64,000 nt of DNA from JACCQS01 sp963766765 (GCA_963766765.1 CAVYBR010000004.1:62001-126000), one strand, 5' to 3'; shown: positions 1 through 9,578, counted from the first letter of the stretch. The notes: generated from the sequence alone by a model not told the origin. Program-made: numbers and translations.

Positions 1-181
1 CGGGCAGCCTCGAGCTCTCGATGGGTGGACACGATCGGGCCCAGGCGCGAGTAGCGCCGAGCGAGGGTACGGGCGCGAGCGCCGTCGGAGTGGACCGCGG
101 GATCGGCCAGGGCGGATTCAGCTCCTGGTATTCGGCGAGGATCTCGGTCAAACGGTGCGGTTCGGCGGTGTTGATGCTCAT
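1..181 (-). CDS. prfA: Peptide chain release factor 1, 5' end only
   Basis: This is the N-terminus of release factor 1, which ends translation at UAA/UAG; the rest lies beyond the window. The ATG at 181 is preceded by a GGAGAGGA ribosome binding site. The protein begins MSINTAEPHRLTEILAEYQE and, after one frame change near position 119, continues as LADPAVHSDGARARTLARRY and then LGPIVSTHRELEA, typical of the RF1 N-terminal helices. One base appears to be missing on the plus strand there, since both sides read well in different frames. The call rests on this match and on the conserved actinobacterial order rho-rpmE-prfA. Release factor 2 is the main alternative, and the context argues against it. 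Confidence 0.8.
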   Translation of the reverse strand, partial: MSINTAEPHRLTEILAEYQELNPPWPIPRSTPTALAPVPSLGATRAWARSCPPIESSRLP

Positions 182-208
182 GACCTGCTCCTCTCCTACC
201 GGATCCCT

Positions 209-264
209 GGCGGTTTCTGCGGAAACCGCGAGACCGTCCCGTGGCGGTTTCTGCGGAAACCGCC
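209..264. repeat. Two copies of a 21-22 bp near-palindrome in the prfA leader
   Basis: GGCGGTTTCTGCGGAAACCGC occurs at 209-229 and again at 243-264, where a final C completes a 22-bp unit. Each copy can fold with 8-bp arms (GCGGTTTC and GAAACCGC) around a 4-nt centre. They lie 28-83 nt upstream of the prfA start, between the rpmE hairpin and the prfA ribosome binding site. They could be a tandem operator, small RNA hairpins or a short repeat family; the sequence does not decide. Confidence 0.6.
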
Positions 265-300
265 AAGAACTGTGACTCGCGGTTTGCCTCGAGACAGCAA

Positions 301-342
301 ACGGCGCCTGCGGCCCACCAGTGGTGGACGCGCAGGCGCCGT
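301..342 (-). terminator. Strong hairpin downstream of rpmE
   Basis: ACGGCGCCTGCG (301-312) and CGCAGGCGCCGT (331-342) form a perfect 12-bp stem, and the loop holds a second small palindrome (CCACC/GGTGG). On the minus strand the stem is followed by TTTGCTGTC, only a weak T run. It starts 8 nt after the rpmE stop codon, so a terminator or 3'-end stabiliser between rpmE and prfA is likely. Confidence 0.65.
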
Positions 343-349
343 CGTGGTG

Positions 350-586
350 CTAGTTGTCTGCTTTTGCGGTTTCCGTCGTGGTCCGCTTGCCGAAGCGGCG
401 CTCGAAGCGGCGCAACCCGGCCACCGGTGTCCAGAATCTTCTGCTTTCCGGTGTAGAAGGGTGGCAGGCCGAGCACACCTCGGCGTGCAGCGTGCCGTTC
501 TTGGCGGTGCTGCGCGTCATGAAGGTGTTTCCGCAGCTACAGGTCACCTGGGTGTCCACGTAGGCGGGGTGGATGTCGGGTTTCAT
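350..586 (-). CDS. rpmE: 50S ribosomal protein L31, zinc-binding type, frame disturbed
   Basis: The protein starts MKPDIHPAYVDTQVTCSCGN and contains the CxC and CxxC cysteines of zinc-binding L31 (CSCGNTF and EVCSACHP). Its tail RFERRFGKRTTTETAKADN is typical of actinobacterial L31. Between the two parts the frame reads nonsense (PSTPESRRFWTPVAGL) where a sequence such as FYTGKQKILDTGGRVA is expected. A pair of compensating single-base indels near 410-460 explains this. Length is about 78 residues, normal for L31. The ATG at 586 was chosen because homology begins there; upstream in-frame residues are not L31-like. Direction and position between rho and prfA fit the usual order. Confidence 0.88.
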   Translation of the reverse strand: MKPDIHPAYVDTQVTCSCGNTFMTRSTAKNGTLHAEVCSACHPSTPESRRFWTPVAGLRRFERRFGKRTTTETAKADN

Positions 587-672
587 GGTCTTCTTCGCTC
601 CTTGGTGTCGGCGCCGAGTGTAAGGCCGCGGGCCGGCGCGGTATTCCCCGCGGGTTCGCCGGCCAGACGGCG

Positions 673-2828
673 TCATACTCGTTCGGCCCCAACGTCGTCT
701 TCTGGATCTGCATCAGGAACTCGACGTTGGTGCGTCGTCTTCCGCAGCTTGTCCAGCAGCAGCTCGATCGCCTGCTGCGGGTCGAGGGCGTGCAGCACCC
801 GGCGCAGCTTGATGACGACGGCGAGCTCGTCCGGCGGACAGCAGGATCTCTTCCTTGCGGGTGCCGGAGGCGTCGACGTCGACCGCCGGGAAGATCCGCT
901 TGTCGGCCAGCTTGCGGTCCAGCTTGAGCTCGGCGTTGCCGGTGCCCTTGAACTCCTCGAAGATCACCGTGTCACCGGTGGAACCGGTCTCCACCAGCGC
1001 GGTGGCGAGGATGGTGAGCGAGCCGCCGTTCTCGATGTTGCGGGCCGCGCCGAGGAACCGCTTCGGCGGGTACAGGGCGGTGGAGTCCACACCACCGGAC
1101 AGGATGCGGCCGCTGGCCGGCGAGGCGTTGTTGTACGCCCGGCCGAGGCGGGTGATCGAGTCCAGCAGGACGACCACGTCGTGGCCGAGCTCGACCAGGC
1201 GCTTGGCCCGCTCGATGGACAGCTCGGCGACCGTGGTGTGGTCCGTCGGCGGCCGGTCGAAGGTCGAGGCGATGACCTCACCCTTGACCGAGCGCTGCAT
1301 GTCGGTGACTTCCTCGGGCCGCTCGTCGACCAGGACGACCATGAGGTGGCACTCGGGGTTGTTCGGTGGTGATCGCGTTGGCGATCGCCTGCAGCACCAT
1401 CGTCTTGCCGGCCTTGGGCGGGCTGACGATCAGCGCCCGCTGGCCCTTGCCGATCGGCATGACCAGGTCGATGACCCGGGTGGTGAGGATGCTGGGACTC
1501 GGTCTCCAGCCGCAGCCGATCCTGCGGGTACAGCGGCGTGAGCTTGTTGAACTCCGGCCGCTTGCGGGCCTCGCTCCGGGTCGATGCCGTTGATGGTGTC
1601 CAGCCGGACCAGGGCGTTGTACTTGTCCCGGCTGCTCGCCCTCCCGCGGCTGGCGCACGGCACCGGTGACGGCGTCGCCGCGCCGCAGGCCGTAGCTTGC
1701 GGACCTGGGACAGCGAGACGTAGACGTCGTTCGGAGCCGGTCAGGTAGCCCGTCGTCCGGATGAACGCGTAGCTGTCCAGGACGTCGAGGATGCCGGCGA
1801 CCGGGATCAGGACGTCGTCCTCGGCTGATCGTCGGCTCGGGCTCGTTGGTGAGCTCGTGCCACCAGCGCCGCTCCCGCGCCGGCCGCGACGGTTGCGGTC
1901 GCGGTAACGCGCCCCCGGCGGCGGCTGCCGCCGTCGAAGTCGTCATCGTCTGGCCGGTCCGGACCGCGGTCGCTGTTGTCACGATCGCGATTGCTGTCCC
2001 GGTTGCTGTTGTCCCGGTTGTTGCTGTTGCGATCGTTGCGGTTACCGCCGCGGTTGTCATTGCTGTTGCGGTTCTCATTGCTGTTGCGGTTGTCATTGCT
2101 GTTGCGGTTGTCATTGCTGTTGCGGTTGTCATTGCTGTTGCGGTTGTCATTGCTGTTGCGGTTGTCGTTGTTGTTTCGATTGTCGTTGCGCGGCTCAGTG
2201 CCGCGGCCGTCGTTGCCACCGCGGTTGTCATTCCCGCGGTTGCTTGCCGGGTATCGCCGCCGGACTCGTCACGAGCCGTGCCCGCGTTGCCGGTGGTGCG
2301 ATCGGCGGCACCCCGCTCGGTCTCGGCCGGGTCGGATGACGTCCGGGCGCCTGCGCGCTCTGCGGAGTCGCCACGGACCCGACGGCCGCGCTCACTGGAG
2401 TTGCGCGCAGGTGCGGAGGCGCCGTCGGCGTCCCCAGCGGTGCTCGAGGGGGCGGCAGTTGCCGGCTTGACAATGTCGTGAGCGGGGGCACCCTCGGCCG
2501 TAGCTGCAGCCGGTCCCGATTGCGCGGCCTTGATGGCGCTCACGAGGTCGCCCTTGCGCATTTTCGCTGTGCCATTGAGCCCGAGTTGACCGGCGAGCTG
2601 CTGGAGTTCGGGGAGCAACATTCCGCTCAAGCCGGTTGCGCGCCGGCGAGGCTTGGCCTCTGGCTCGGTCGTCGCGGCAGTCGGGGTCGTGGCGGTTGTG
2701 CTGGTCGCCGCACTGAGTGAAGTGGCGGCGGGGGCGGCGCCGTTCGAATGGTCGGAACGGGCGTCGCCGGCCTCGTTTCGCTGGGGGCTTGTGGCCTCCG
2801 GGGTCACGAGGTCTGTGGTTTCTGTCAC
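673..2828 (-). CDS. rho: Transcription termination factor Rho, several frameshifts
   Basis: Rho is the hexameric RNA helicase that ends transcription of untranslated RNA. The GTG start at 2828 has an AAGGA ribosome binding site. Residues 1-110 include the Rho_N segment LSGMLLPELQQLAGQLGLN. A long polar stretch follows, including the hexapeptide repeat NSNDNR. Later pieces carry the Walker A loop SPPKAGKTMVLQAIANA, the motif VVVLLDSITRLGRAYNNA, and the C-terminus with GGVDSTALYPPKRFLGAARN and FLMQIQKTT. These lie in different frames, with breaks near 2235, 1830, 1660, 1500, 1360, 850 and 700. Because rho is essential in most actinobacteria, the breaks are probably sequence error. The exact stop is uncertain; 673 is the nearest plausible TGA. 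Confidence 0.88.
2051..2176 (-). repeat. 18-bp tandem repeat within rho
   Basis: The plus-strand unit CGGTTGTCATTGCTGTTG is repeated six times almost exactly from 2051 to 2158 (the second copy has one change), and a diverged seventh copy runs to 2176. Read on the rho strand it encodes the hexapeptide NSNDNR. This is the Asn/Arg-rich insertion between Rho_N and the RNA-binding domain found in actinobacterial Rho proteins. The copy number could vary between strains by slippage. Confidence 0.85.
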
Positions 2829-3051
2829 GTACAGGTCCTTCCCTGCGGGGTGTGTCTGCTGGGCGTACTGCCCAGCTGGTGGTGCGCCCGATTCATGGGC
2901 GACGCGAGGCCGCTGGCCTGCCTCCGATGACAGGAGTCAAAGGTCGGAGCCGGATCGGGAGATACGAAGCTTTCGCGGCGGCGGCGAAGAGGTTACGACG
3001 CAGGCGGTGTGCTCCGCGTGAGGCTCGCCCCTAGGGGGCGGCAACACCGTA

Positions 3052-3080
3052 AGCCTAGACGGCGGTGTCACCGGACACAA
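3052..3080 (-). promoter_or_regulatory. Probable housekeeping promoter of rho
   Basis: On the minus strand TTGTGT (3080-3075) is followed after exactly 17 nt by TAGGCT (3057-3052), a reasonable -35/-10 pair for a principal sigma factor. Transcription would begin near 3045 and give a leader of about 215 nt before the rho GTG at 2828. Long leaders are common for rho, which often controls its own synthesis. A 7-bp stem GCTGGGC/GCCCAGC lies inside the leader at 2858-2876. The site is predicted from sequence only. Confidence 0.5.
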
Positions 3081-3097
3081 CAGGGGTCCCCGGTCTG

Positions 3098-3997
3098 CTA
3101 TTCCCGAGCGTCCATTTCTGCTGTCGCGGTCAGGCCGGCTGAGATCGAACATCGCTGCCGAGTCCAGCCGGGCGGTACTTCGATTACCTCAATCGCCCGG
3201 GCGTGTCGGGGGCCGGCCAGAGCAAGGACGCTGGGTCCGGCGCCGGAGATGACCGCCGGAATGCCGGATCTGCGCAGGTCGGCCAAGAGGGCGGCACTCT
3301 CTGGCATGGCCGAGGCACGGTAGGGCTGGTGCAACCGGTCCTCGGTCGCCTCGAAGAGGAAATCCGGCGCGCCGGTCAACGCGTGAAGCAGGAGCGCGCT
3401 GCGGCCCGCATTGAACGCTGCATCCGCATGCGGGACGGCGGCCGGAAGCAGCGCCCGGGCCGTGTCGGTGGACAACCCATGTGCGGGAAGGAACAACTCG
3501 GCATGGATGTCCTGATGCACTCGTACGGCGGCTGCTGCGGCCCGGTCGGGTCCCAGCCAGCTCACCGTCAGACCCCCGTAGACGCAGGCGGCGACGTTGT
3601 CGGGATGCCCCTCCAGCGCTGCGGCAACCGCGAGCACGGCTGCCCGATCCAACTCTGGGCGCCCAGGACGCAACATCCATGCGGCGGCGACGCCGGCGGT
3701 GATGGTGGCTGCCGACGATCCCAACCCGAGGCCCTGAGGGATGGCGTTGTTCGCCCGAATTTCGACGCCGGCCAGGTCCAACCCGAACGTCTCAGCGGCG
3801 GTTCGCATGGAGCTGAGCAGCAGATGTCGTTCGTCCCGGGGTAGCGAGTCGGCGCCGAGTCCCTCGATGTGGATGCGTACCTCGGCGTCGGTGCGGGCTG
3901 TCACGGTGACCTCGTCGTACAAGCTCAGAGCCAGGCTCACACTGTCGAAGCCAGGACCGAGGTTCGCACTCGTGGCCGGCACCCGTAGCCGGATCAC
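3098..3997 (-). CDS. thrB: Homoserine kinase
   Basis: Phosphorylates homoserine with ATP, the fourth step from aspartate to threonine. The 299-residue protein is a GHMP kinase. It begins MIRLRVPATSANLGPGFDSV, the conserved N-terminal motif, and has the ATP-binding loop PQGLGLGSSAATITAG near residue 88. The C-terminal ISGAGPSVLAL is the third GHMP motif. The GTG start at 3997 is 3 nt after the thrC stop, so the two are cotranscribed. It is the last gene of the lysA-hom-thrC-thrB run, with the rho promoter beginning just downstream. Confidence 0.96.
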   Translation of the reverse strand: MIRLRVPATSANLGPGFDSVSLALSLYDEVTVTARTDAEVRIHIEGLGADSLPRDERHLLLSSMRTAAETFGLDLAGVEIRANNAIPQGLGLGSSAATITAGVAAAWMLRPGRPELDRAAVLAVAAALEGHPDNVAACVYGGLTVSWLGPDRAAAAAVRVHQDIHAELFLPAHGLSTDTARALLPAAVPHADAAFNAGRSALLLHALTGAPDFLFEATEDRLHQPYRASAMPESAALLADLRRSGIPAVISGAGPSVLALAGPRHARAIEVIEVPPGWTRQRCSISAGLTATAEMDARE

Positions 3998-4000
3998 TGC

Positions 4001-5077
4001 TCAGCCCAGCCCGAGTGCTGAGGCCGCAGCCTCGGCGTCCACTGCGATCGTGAGCGGCGCCGCCGAGCCCGAGATCGCCCAGTCCGGGTCCTTGAGCCCA
4101 TTGCCGGTCAGCGTGCAGACGATCCGTTGACCGGGCTCGATCAGGCCGGCGGTGTGCGACTTGAGCAGGCCCGCGACGCTCGCCGCCGACGCCGGCTCGA
4201 CGAAGACGGCTTCCTGGCGAGCCAGGAGTCGGTAGGCGGCGAGGATTTCCCGGTCGGTCACCGCATCGATCCGCCCCCCGCTCTCATCGCGGGCGCGCTC
4301 GGCCTTCGTCCAGGACGCGGGGTTCCCGATCCTGATCGCGGTGGCGATGGTGGACGGCTCGTCCACCACATGACCCAGCACGATCGGGGCGGCTCCGGCC
4401 GCCTGGAAGCCGAACATCCGCGGCCGCTTGGCAGCAGGCCCGTCGTCGGCGTACTCGACGTAGCCCTGCCAGTAGGCCGAGATGTTGCCCGCGTTGCCCA
4501 CGGGCAGGCAGTGGATGTCAGGTGCATCGCCCAGCGCATCCACGATCTCGAAGGCTGCGGTCTTCTGTCCCTCCACGCGGTAGTCGTTCACGCTGTTGAC
4601 CAGGCTCACCGGGTAGTCCATCGCGAGCTTGCTGGCCAGCGCCAGGCAGTCGTCGAAATTGCCGTCGACCTGCAGCAGGCGGGCCCCGTGGACCAGTGCT
4701 TGGGCGAGCTTGCCCAGCGCAATCTTCCCGCGCGGCACCAGCACGACACACAACATCCCGGCACGAGCGGCATAGGCCGCGGCGCTGGCGCTGGTGTTTC
4801 CGGTCGACGCGCAGATCACCGCCTCGGCGCCCTCCTCGGCAGCGTGGCTGATGGCCACGGTCATCCCCCGGTCCTTGAACGAGCCGGTGGGGTTGAGCCC
4901 CTCGACCTTGAGGAACACCTCGCAGCCCATGCGATCGGAGAGCACTCGGGCCGGCATGAGTGGCGTATTGCCCTCGTAGAGAGTGATGTTCGGGGTGGCA
5001 TCGGTGAGCGGGAGGCGATCCCGATACGCGTCGATCACTCCACGCCACGGCGCACGGCCCCCGGCGGGCGGCATCAC
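4001..5077 (-). CDS. thrC: Threonine synthase
   Basis: Converts O-phosphohomoserine to threonine with pyridoxal phosphate. The 358-residue protein has the fold-type II PLP site LNPTGSFKDRGMTVAISHA, whose lysine (FKDRG) binds the cofactor, and the motif ICASTGNTSASAAAYAARAG. Length and order match the short actinobacterial ThrC. The start is either GTG 5077 or the adjacent ATG 5074; the ATG overlaps the hom stop (TGATG), so translation is probably coupled to hom. Intact frame. Confidence 0.96.
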   Translation of the reverse strand: MMPPAGGRAPWRGVIDAYRDRLPLTDATPNITLYEGNTPLMPARVLSDRMGCEVFLKVEGLNPTGSFKDRGMTVAISHAAEEGAEAVICASTGNTSASAAAYAARAGMLCVVLVPRGKIALGKLAQALVHGARLLQVDGNFDDCLALASKLAMDYPVSLVNSVNDYRVEGQKTAAFEIVDALGDAPDIHCLPVGNAGNISAYWQGYVEYADDGPAAKRPRMFGFQAAGAAPIVLGHVVDEPSTIATAIRIGNPASWTKAERARDESGGRIDAVTDREILAAYRLLARQEAVFVEPASAASVAGLLKSHTAGLIEPGQRIVCTLTGNGLKDPDWAISGSAAPLTIAVDAEAAASALGLG

Positions 5078-6360
5078 AGGCCTTCGACGCGCATGACGCT
5101 GGTGACGTCGCGAACCATGTCCAGTCCGCGCAAACCGGCCACGGTGGCGGCGAGTGCGGAGTCGGTCGCGGTGTGCGTCACGATGACCAAAGTCGCCTCG
5201 TCGCCTCGCCCGTCCTGGCGCACCGTCGAGATCGAGACGTCGTGGGTGGCGAATTCGCTGGCGACCGCGGCCAGGACGCCCGGCCGGTCGGCGACATCGA
5301 GGCTGATGTGATAGCGAGTGGGGGTCAAGGCCATCGCCCGGATCGGAAGCGCCGCATAGGCACTCGCTCCCGGTCCGATCGCACCTGCGAGCCGGTTGCG
5401 GGCGACCGCCACGAGGTCACCGAGGATGGCGCTGGCGGTCGGTTCCCCGCCGGCACCGCGCCCGTAGAACATCAGCTCGCCGGCGGCATCGGCTTCGACG
5501 AAGACCGCGTTGAAGGCATCTCCCACGCCAGCCAGTGGATGCGTGCGCGGGATCATGGCCGGGTGCACGCGTACGGCGACGCTCTCGCCGTCAGTCCCGC
5601 TCACGCGATCGCAGATTGCCAGCAGCTTGATGGTCGAACCCATGTCCTGAGCGGCCCGCACATCGGCTGCGCTCACCCGGGAGATGCCCTCGCGGTAGAC
5701 GTCCTGGGTGCTGACCGGCGTGTGGAAGGCGAGGCCGGCCAGAATCGCAGCCTTGGCTGCAGCGTCGAAGCCGTCGATGTCCGCGCTCGGGTCCGCCTCG
5801 GCGTAGCCACGCTCCGACGCCTCGTCCAGCGCCTCGGCGAAGCTGGCCCCTGTGGCGTCCATCCGGCTCAGGATGTAGTTGGTCGTCCCGTTGACGATGC
5901 CCATGACGCGTGAGATCTGGTCTCCCGCGAGCGATTCACGCAGCGGGCGCAACAACGGAATGGCCCCCGCGACAGCAGCTTCGTAATACAGGTCCACGCC
6001 GGATTCGGCAGCCAACGCATGCAGAGCGGCACCCTCGTCGGCCAGCAAGACCTTGTTCGCACTCACGACCGACTTGCCCGCCTTGATCGCGGTTCTGATC
6101 AGTCCGCTGGCCGGCTCGACACCACCGATCACCTCGATGACGATGTCGACGTCCTCGCGTGTGACGAGAGCCGCCGAGTCGGTGGTCAGCAGTTCGGCGG
6201 CGATCTCCGGGTGCCGGTCCGGACGGCGTACCGCGACGCCGGACAACGCGACCGGGCGACCGATCCGGGCGGCGAGGTCGGGACCCTGGCTGACGAGCAA
6301 CCTGGCCACGGCGCTGCCGACGACGCCGTGCCCGAGAAGGGCTACTCGAATGGGGTTCAT
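5074..6360 (-). CDS. hom: Homoserine dehydrogenase
   Basis: Reduces aspartate semialdehyde to homoserine, the branch point for threonine and methionine. The 428-residue protein starts MNPIRVALLGHGVVGSAVAR, the NAD(P)-binding glycine loop. Next come the catalytic region with NGTTNYILSRM and SERGYAEADPSADIDGFDAA, then a C-terminal ACT domain (RYHISLDVADRPGVLAAVAS) that normally senses threonine. The ATG at 6360 overlaps the lysA stop by ATGA and is where homology begins; a longer in-frame extension upstream is not conserved. Cotranscribed with lysA and thrC. Confidence 0.96.
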   Translation of the reverse strand: MNPIRVALLGHGVVGSAVARLLVSQGPDLAARIGRPVALSGVAVRRPDRHPEIAAELLTTDSAALVTREDVDIVIEVIGGVEPASGLIRTAIKAGKSVVSANKVLLADEGAALHALAAESGVDLYYEAAVAGAIPLLRPLRESLAGDQISRVMGIVNGTTNYILSRMDATGASFAEALDEASERGYAEADPSADIDGFDAAAKAAILAGLAFHTPVSTQDVYREGISRVSAADVRAAQDMGSTIKLLAICDRVSGTDGESVAVRVHPAMIPRTHPLAGVGDAFNAVFVEADAAGELMFYGRGAGGEPTASAILGDLVAVARNRLAGAIGPGASAYAALPIRAMALTPTRYHISLDVADRPGVLAAVASEFATHDVSISTVRQDGRGDEATLVIVTHTATDSALAATVAGLRGLDMVRDVTSVMRVEGL

Positions 6361-7763
6361 GGCTGCGCTTCGGTCAATGCGGCATCCAGCCGCCAGAGGT
6401 CTGCGGCGGTCTCTCGCCGGAGCAGTGTGTCCATCCGTCCGTCCCGAACGCTCACGACCGGTGGGCGGCCCAATTGGTTGTAGTTGCTGGCCATCGAACG
6501 GCAGTACGCACCGGTCCCGGCCACCGCGATCAGATCGCCGGGAACCAGGTCCTCCGGTAGCCAAGTGTCCCGAACGACGATATCGCCTGTCTCACAATGC
6601 TTTCCGACGACCCGAGCAAGCATCGGGCCGGGCGCTCCCACCCGAGATGCGAGCGCGCATGTGTAGGTCGCGTCGTAGAGCGCCGCCCGGATGTTGTCGC
6701 TCATACCGCCGTCGACGGATACGAACGTGCGGGTGTGTCCGCCCAGATCGACTGCCTTCACGGTGCCGACCTCGTACAAGGAGACCGTTCCGGGACCGGC
6801 GATGGCGCGTCCTGGTTCGATGGCGAGCCGGGGTACGGGCAGGCCACTGCTGGCGCACTCCTGCGTGACGATGGACGTCAGTGAGCCAGCTAATGCCTTG
6901 GGCTCGGCCGGATCATCCCCGGAGAGGTAGGCGATGCCGAATCCACCGCCGAGGTTGAGCTCGGGGAGTTCGACACCGTGCTCGTCTCGGACGTCCCGCA
7001 GCAAGCCGACCACGCGATGAGCGGCGACCTCGAAGCCGGCCGTGTCGAAGATCTGCGAGCCGATGTGGCTGTGAATTCCGACGAGGTTCAGGCTCGGCAG
7101 ACCCAGGACACGGCGTACCGCCTCGTGAGCGGATCCGGAGGACAGCGAGAAGCCGAACTTCTGGTCCTCGTGCGCGGTCGCGATGAACTCGTGGGTGTGG
7201 GCCTCGACCCCGACGGTGGCGCGGAGCATGACGTTTGCTCGCACGCCCTGTTCGTCGGCGAGGAAGCCCAGGCGGGCAATCTCCTCAGCGGAGTCCAGGA
7301 CGATCCGCCCGACCCCGGCAGTCAGGGCATGGGCGAGCTCGGCCGATGACTTGTTGTTGCCATGCAGCGACACACGCTCGGCGGGGAAACCCGCGGCAAG
7401 CGCCAGCGCCAGTTCGTTGCCGGTGCAGACGTCGAGGAACAGGCCCTCTTCCTCCACCCACTGCGCGACCCGTCCGGACAGGAACGCCTTACCGGCGTAA
7501 TGCACGTCGGCACCCGCGAATGCCGCAGCGAAGTCGCGGCACCGCGACCGGAAATCCGCCTCGTCGAGTACGTATGCGGGCGTGCCATGCACGTCTGCGA
7601 GTTCGCGTACGTCGACCCCTGCCACGTGCAGGACTCCGTCACGGCGTTCGGCGTTACGCGGCCAGACGCCAGGATCGAGCTCGCTCAGGTCGGCCGGAAT
7701 TGTGGGCGCACCCTCAGGGACGGCCAGGCCGGCGTGCAACGGCCCGGCCGGGTGAGCCCTCAC
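6357..7763 (-). CDS. lysA: Diaminopimelate decarboxylase
   Basis: Makes lysine from meso-diaminopimelate. The 468-residue PLP enzyme of the alanine-racemase-like fold III family shows the cofactor lysine in VHYAGKAFLS, the motif SLHGNNKS, the HIGSQIFD histidine, the glycine-rich phosphate loop LNLGGGFGIAYL, EPGRAIAGPG, and a C-terminal catalytic cysteine in GKHCETGD. The GTG start at 7763 overlaps the argS stop as GTGA, so it is translationally coupled to argS. The argS-lysA-hom order is the usual actinobacterial arrangement. Confidence 0.96.
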   Translation of the reverse strand: MRAHPAGPLHAGLAVPEGAPTIPADLSELDPGVWPRNAERRDGVLHVAGVDVRELADVHGTPAYVLDEADFRSRCRDFAAAFAGADVHYAGKAFLSGRVAQWVEEEGLFLDVCTGNELALALAAGFPAERVSLHGNNKSSAELAHALTAGVGRIVLDSAEEIARLGFLADEQGVRANVMLRATVGVEAHTHEFIATAHEDQKFGFSLSSGSAHEAVRRVLGLPSLNLVGIHSHIGSQIFDTAGFEVAAHRVVGLLRDVRDEHGVELPELNLGGGFGIAYLSGDDPAEPKALAGSLTSIVTQECASSGLPVPRLAIEPGRAIAGPGTVSLYEVGTVKAVDLGGHTRTFVSVDGGMSDNIRAALYDATYTCALASRVGAPGPMLARVVGKHCETGDIVVRDTWLPEDLVPGDLIAVAGTGAYCRSMASNYNQLGRPPVVSVRDGRMDTLLRRETAADLWRLDAALTEAQP

Positions 7764-9409
7764 ATGCGCTCCGGTGCGCTCACGCCGAGCACGCCCAGCC
7801 CGTTGGCCAGAACTGTCCTGGTGGCTTCAGACAGCCACAACCGCGCGCCCATCTCTGGCGCCGGTTCCTCGTCGCCACGCGGAAGAATGCGACAGGCGTC
7901 GTAGAAGCGGTGATAGGTGCCGGCCAGCTCCTCGAGATACCGAGCGACCCGATGCGGTGCGCGGAATTGTGCGGCCGCGGCCAGGATGCGGGGAAACTCA
8001 CCCAACGCGGCAAGCAGCTCGGATTCCTTCTCGTGGCTGAGCCGTTCGAGTGCGACCGTGTCCAGATCCGGCAACGGATGACCGAGCTCGTCAGCGTTAC
8101 GCAGCAGCGAGGCGATCCGCGCGTGTGCGTACTGGACGTAGAAGACCGGGTTGTCCGAGGTCTGACTCGCCCACAGATCGAGATCGAGCTCGATCGTGGA
8201 GTCCATCGAGGAACGCACGAGCGCATAGCGGGCCGCATCGACGCCGATGGTGGAGACCAGCTCGTCCAGGTTCAGCAGGTTGCCCGAGCGTTTACTCATC
8301 TTGTCGCCGTGAATGTTGACCATCTGGCCGATGATGATCTCCAGGGTCTGGTCGGGGTCCTCGCCCAGGCCCGCGACGAGGCTGCGCATCCGCCCGATGT
8401 AGCCGTGGTGGTCGGCGCCCAGCAGGATGACGACCCGGTCGGCGCCACGCCGGCGCTTGTCGACGTAGTAGGCGAGGTCAGCGCAGAAGTACGTCGGCCG
8501 GCCATCGCTTCGTACGATCACCCGGTCCTTGTCGTCACCGAAATCGGTGGTGCGCAACCAGACGGCGCCATCCGCCTCGTACACGTGACCCGCGTCGCGC
8601 AGCTTCTGCACGGTCGCCTCGACGGCACCCGAGGCATGCAACTCGCGCTCGTTGAAGAAGACGTCGAAGCTGACCCCGAATTCGGCAAGCGATGTGCGGA
8701 TCAGGGTGAACATCAACTCGATGCCGTCGTGGGCGAACACCTTCAACGCTGTTTCTGGCGGCTGCTCGAGCAGACCCGGGTTCGCGGCCACGACTTGCAG
8801 AGCGACCGCGTTGATGTAGTCGCCCTGGTAGCCGTCGGCCGGCGGCGGCTCACCGCGGGCGGCGGCATCAAGGGATGCGGCGAACCGGTCGATCTGACCG
8901 CCGGCATCGTTGAAGTAGTACTCACGGGTGACCTCGGCGCCGGTTGCCTTCAGCAGCCGGGCCAAGGAGTCACCGACTGCTGCCCAGCGGGCGTGGCCGA
9001 TGTGGAGTGGTCCCACCGGGTTGGCTGAGACGTACTCGAGGTTGAGGTGCTCTCCGGCGAGTGCGTCCGTGTGGCCGTAGTCAGCCCCTCGCCCCGCGAT
9101 GACCCGGACCAGTGCCCCTTGAGCGGCCGCAGCCAGCCGGATGTTGAGGAATCCCGGGCCGGCGATGTCGACGGCCTCGATTCCGTCGACCCCGCGTAAG
9201 GCAGTCGCGAGCAACTCGGCGATCTCGCGTGGCGAGCGGGAGTTCGGCTTGGCCAGGCGCATCGCCACGTTCGTGGCGTAGTCGCCGTGCTCCCTGTTCT
9301 TCGGGCGCTCAACGACGACCGGATCGGTCACCCCGACCGAGAGCTGCCCAGCTTCGACGGCCTGCTCAACGGCATGGGCGATCGAAGCCGCGAGATCCTC
9401 CGGTGTCAC
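7760..9409 (-). CDS. argS: Arginyl-tRNA synthetase
   Basis: Charges tRNA-Arg. The 549-residue class I synthetase carries the HIGH signature as HIGH in NPVGPLHIGHARWAAVG (about residue 123) and the KMSK signature as GDKMSKRSGN. The N-terminal Arg_tRNA_synt_N domain and the C-terminal DALR anticodon-binding domain (FRAPHRVARYLEELAGTYHR) are both present. The length is normal. Start is GTG 9409; no strong ribosome binding site is visible. It heads the amino-acid biosynthesis operon. Confidence 0.96.
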   Translation of the reverse strand: MTPEDLAASIAHAVEQAVEAGQLSVGVTDPVVVERPKNREHGDYATNVAMRLAKPNSRSPREIAELLATALRGVDGIEAVDIAGPGFLNIRLAAAAQGALVRVIAGRGADYGHTDALAGEHLNLEYVSANPVGPLHIGHARWAAVGDSLARLLKATGAEVTREYYFNDAGGQIDRFAASLDAAARGEPPPADGYQGDYINAVALQVVAANPGLLEQPPETALKVFAHDGIELMFTLIRTSLAEFGVSFDVFFNERELHASGAVEATVQKLRDAGHVYEADGAVWLRTTDFGDDKDRVIVRSDGRPTYFCADLAYYVDKRRRGADRVVILLGADHHGYIGRMRSLVAGLGEDPDQTLEIIIGQMVNIHGDKMSKRSGNLLNLDELVSTIGVDAARYALVRSSMDSTIELDLDLWASQTSDNPVFYVQYAHARIASLLRNADELGHPLPDLDTVALERLSHEKESELLAALGEFPRILAAAAQFRAPHRVARYLEELAGTYHRFYDACRILPRGDEEPAPEMGARLWLSEATRTVLANGLGVLGVSAPERM

Positions 9410-9578
9410 CCGCTCAGCGTAGAAGAGCCACTCACCGCGCAGCGCCTGGCGTGCCGGGCATCACCAATGCACGCCCCGTGCCGAAAACGGCGACCTCCTA
9501 CACTGGACGTGACTGGCTCATCTGGCCCGCGCCCCGCGCGTGCCCACCAACCTCCTATCTTTCCGAGGCAGAAACTGA

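Noticed and set aside
1846..2481. Plus-strand frame rich in Val-Ala-Val repeats
   Set aside because: It is the complement of the 18-bp repeat in rho and has no independent coding signal.
7235..9028. A long plus-strand reading frame opposite lysA and argS
   Set aside because: It is an antisense shadow of GC-rich genes; its translation is Arg-rich, has no recognisable domain, and the minus strand carries intact argS and lysA.
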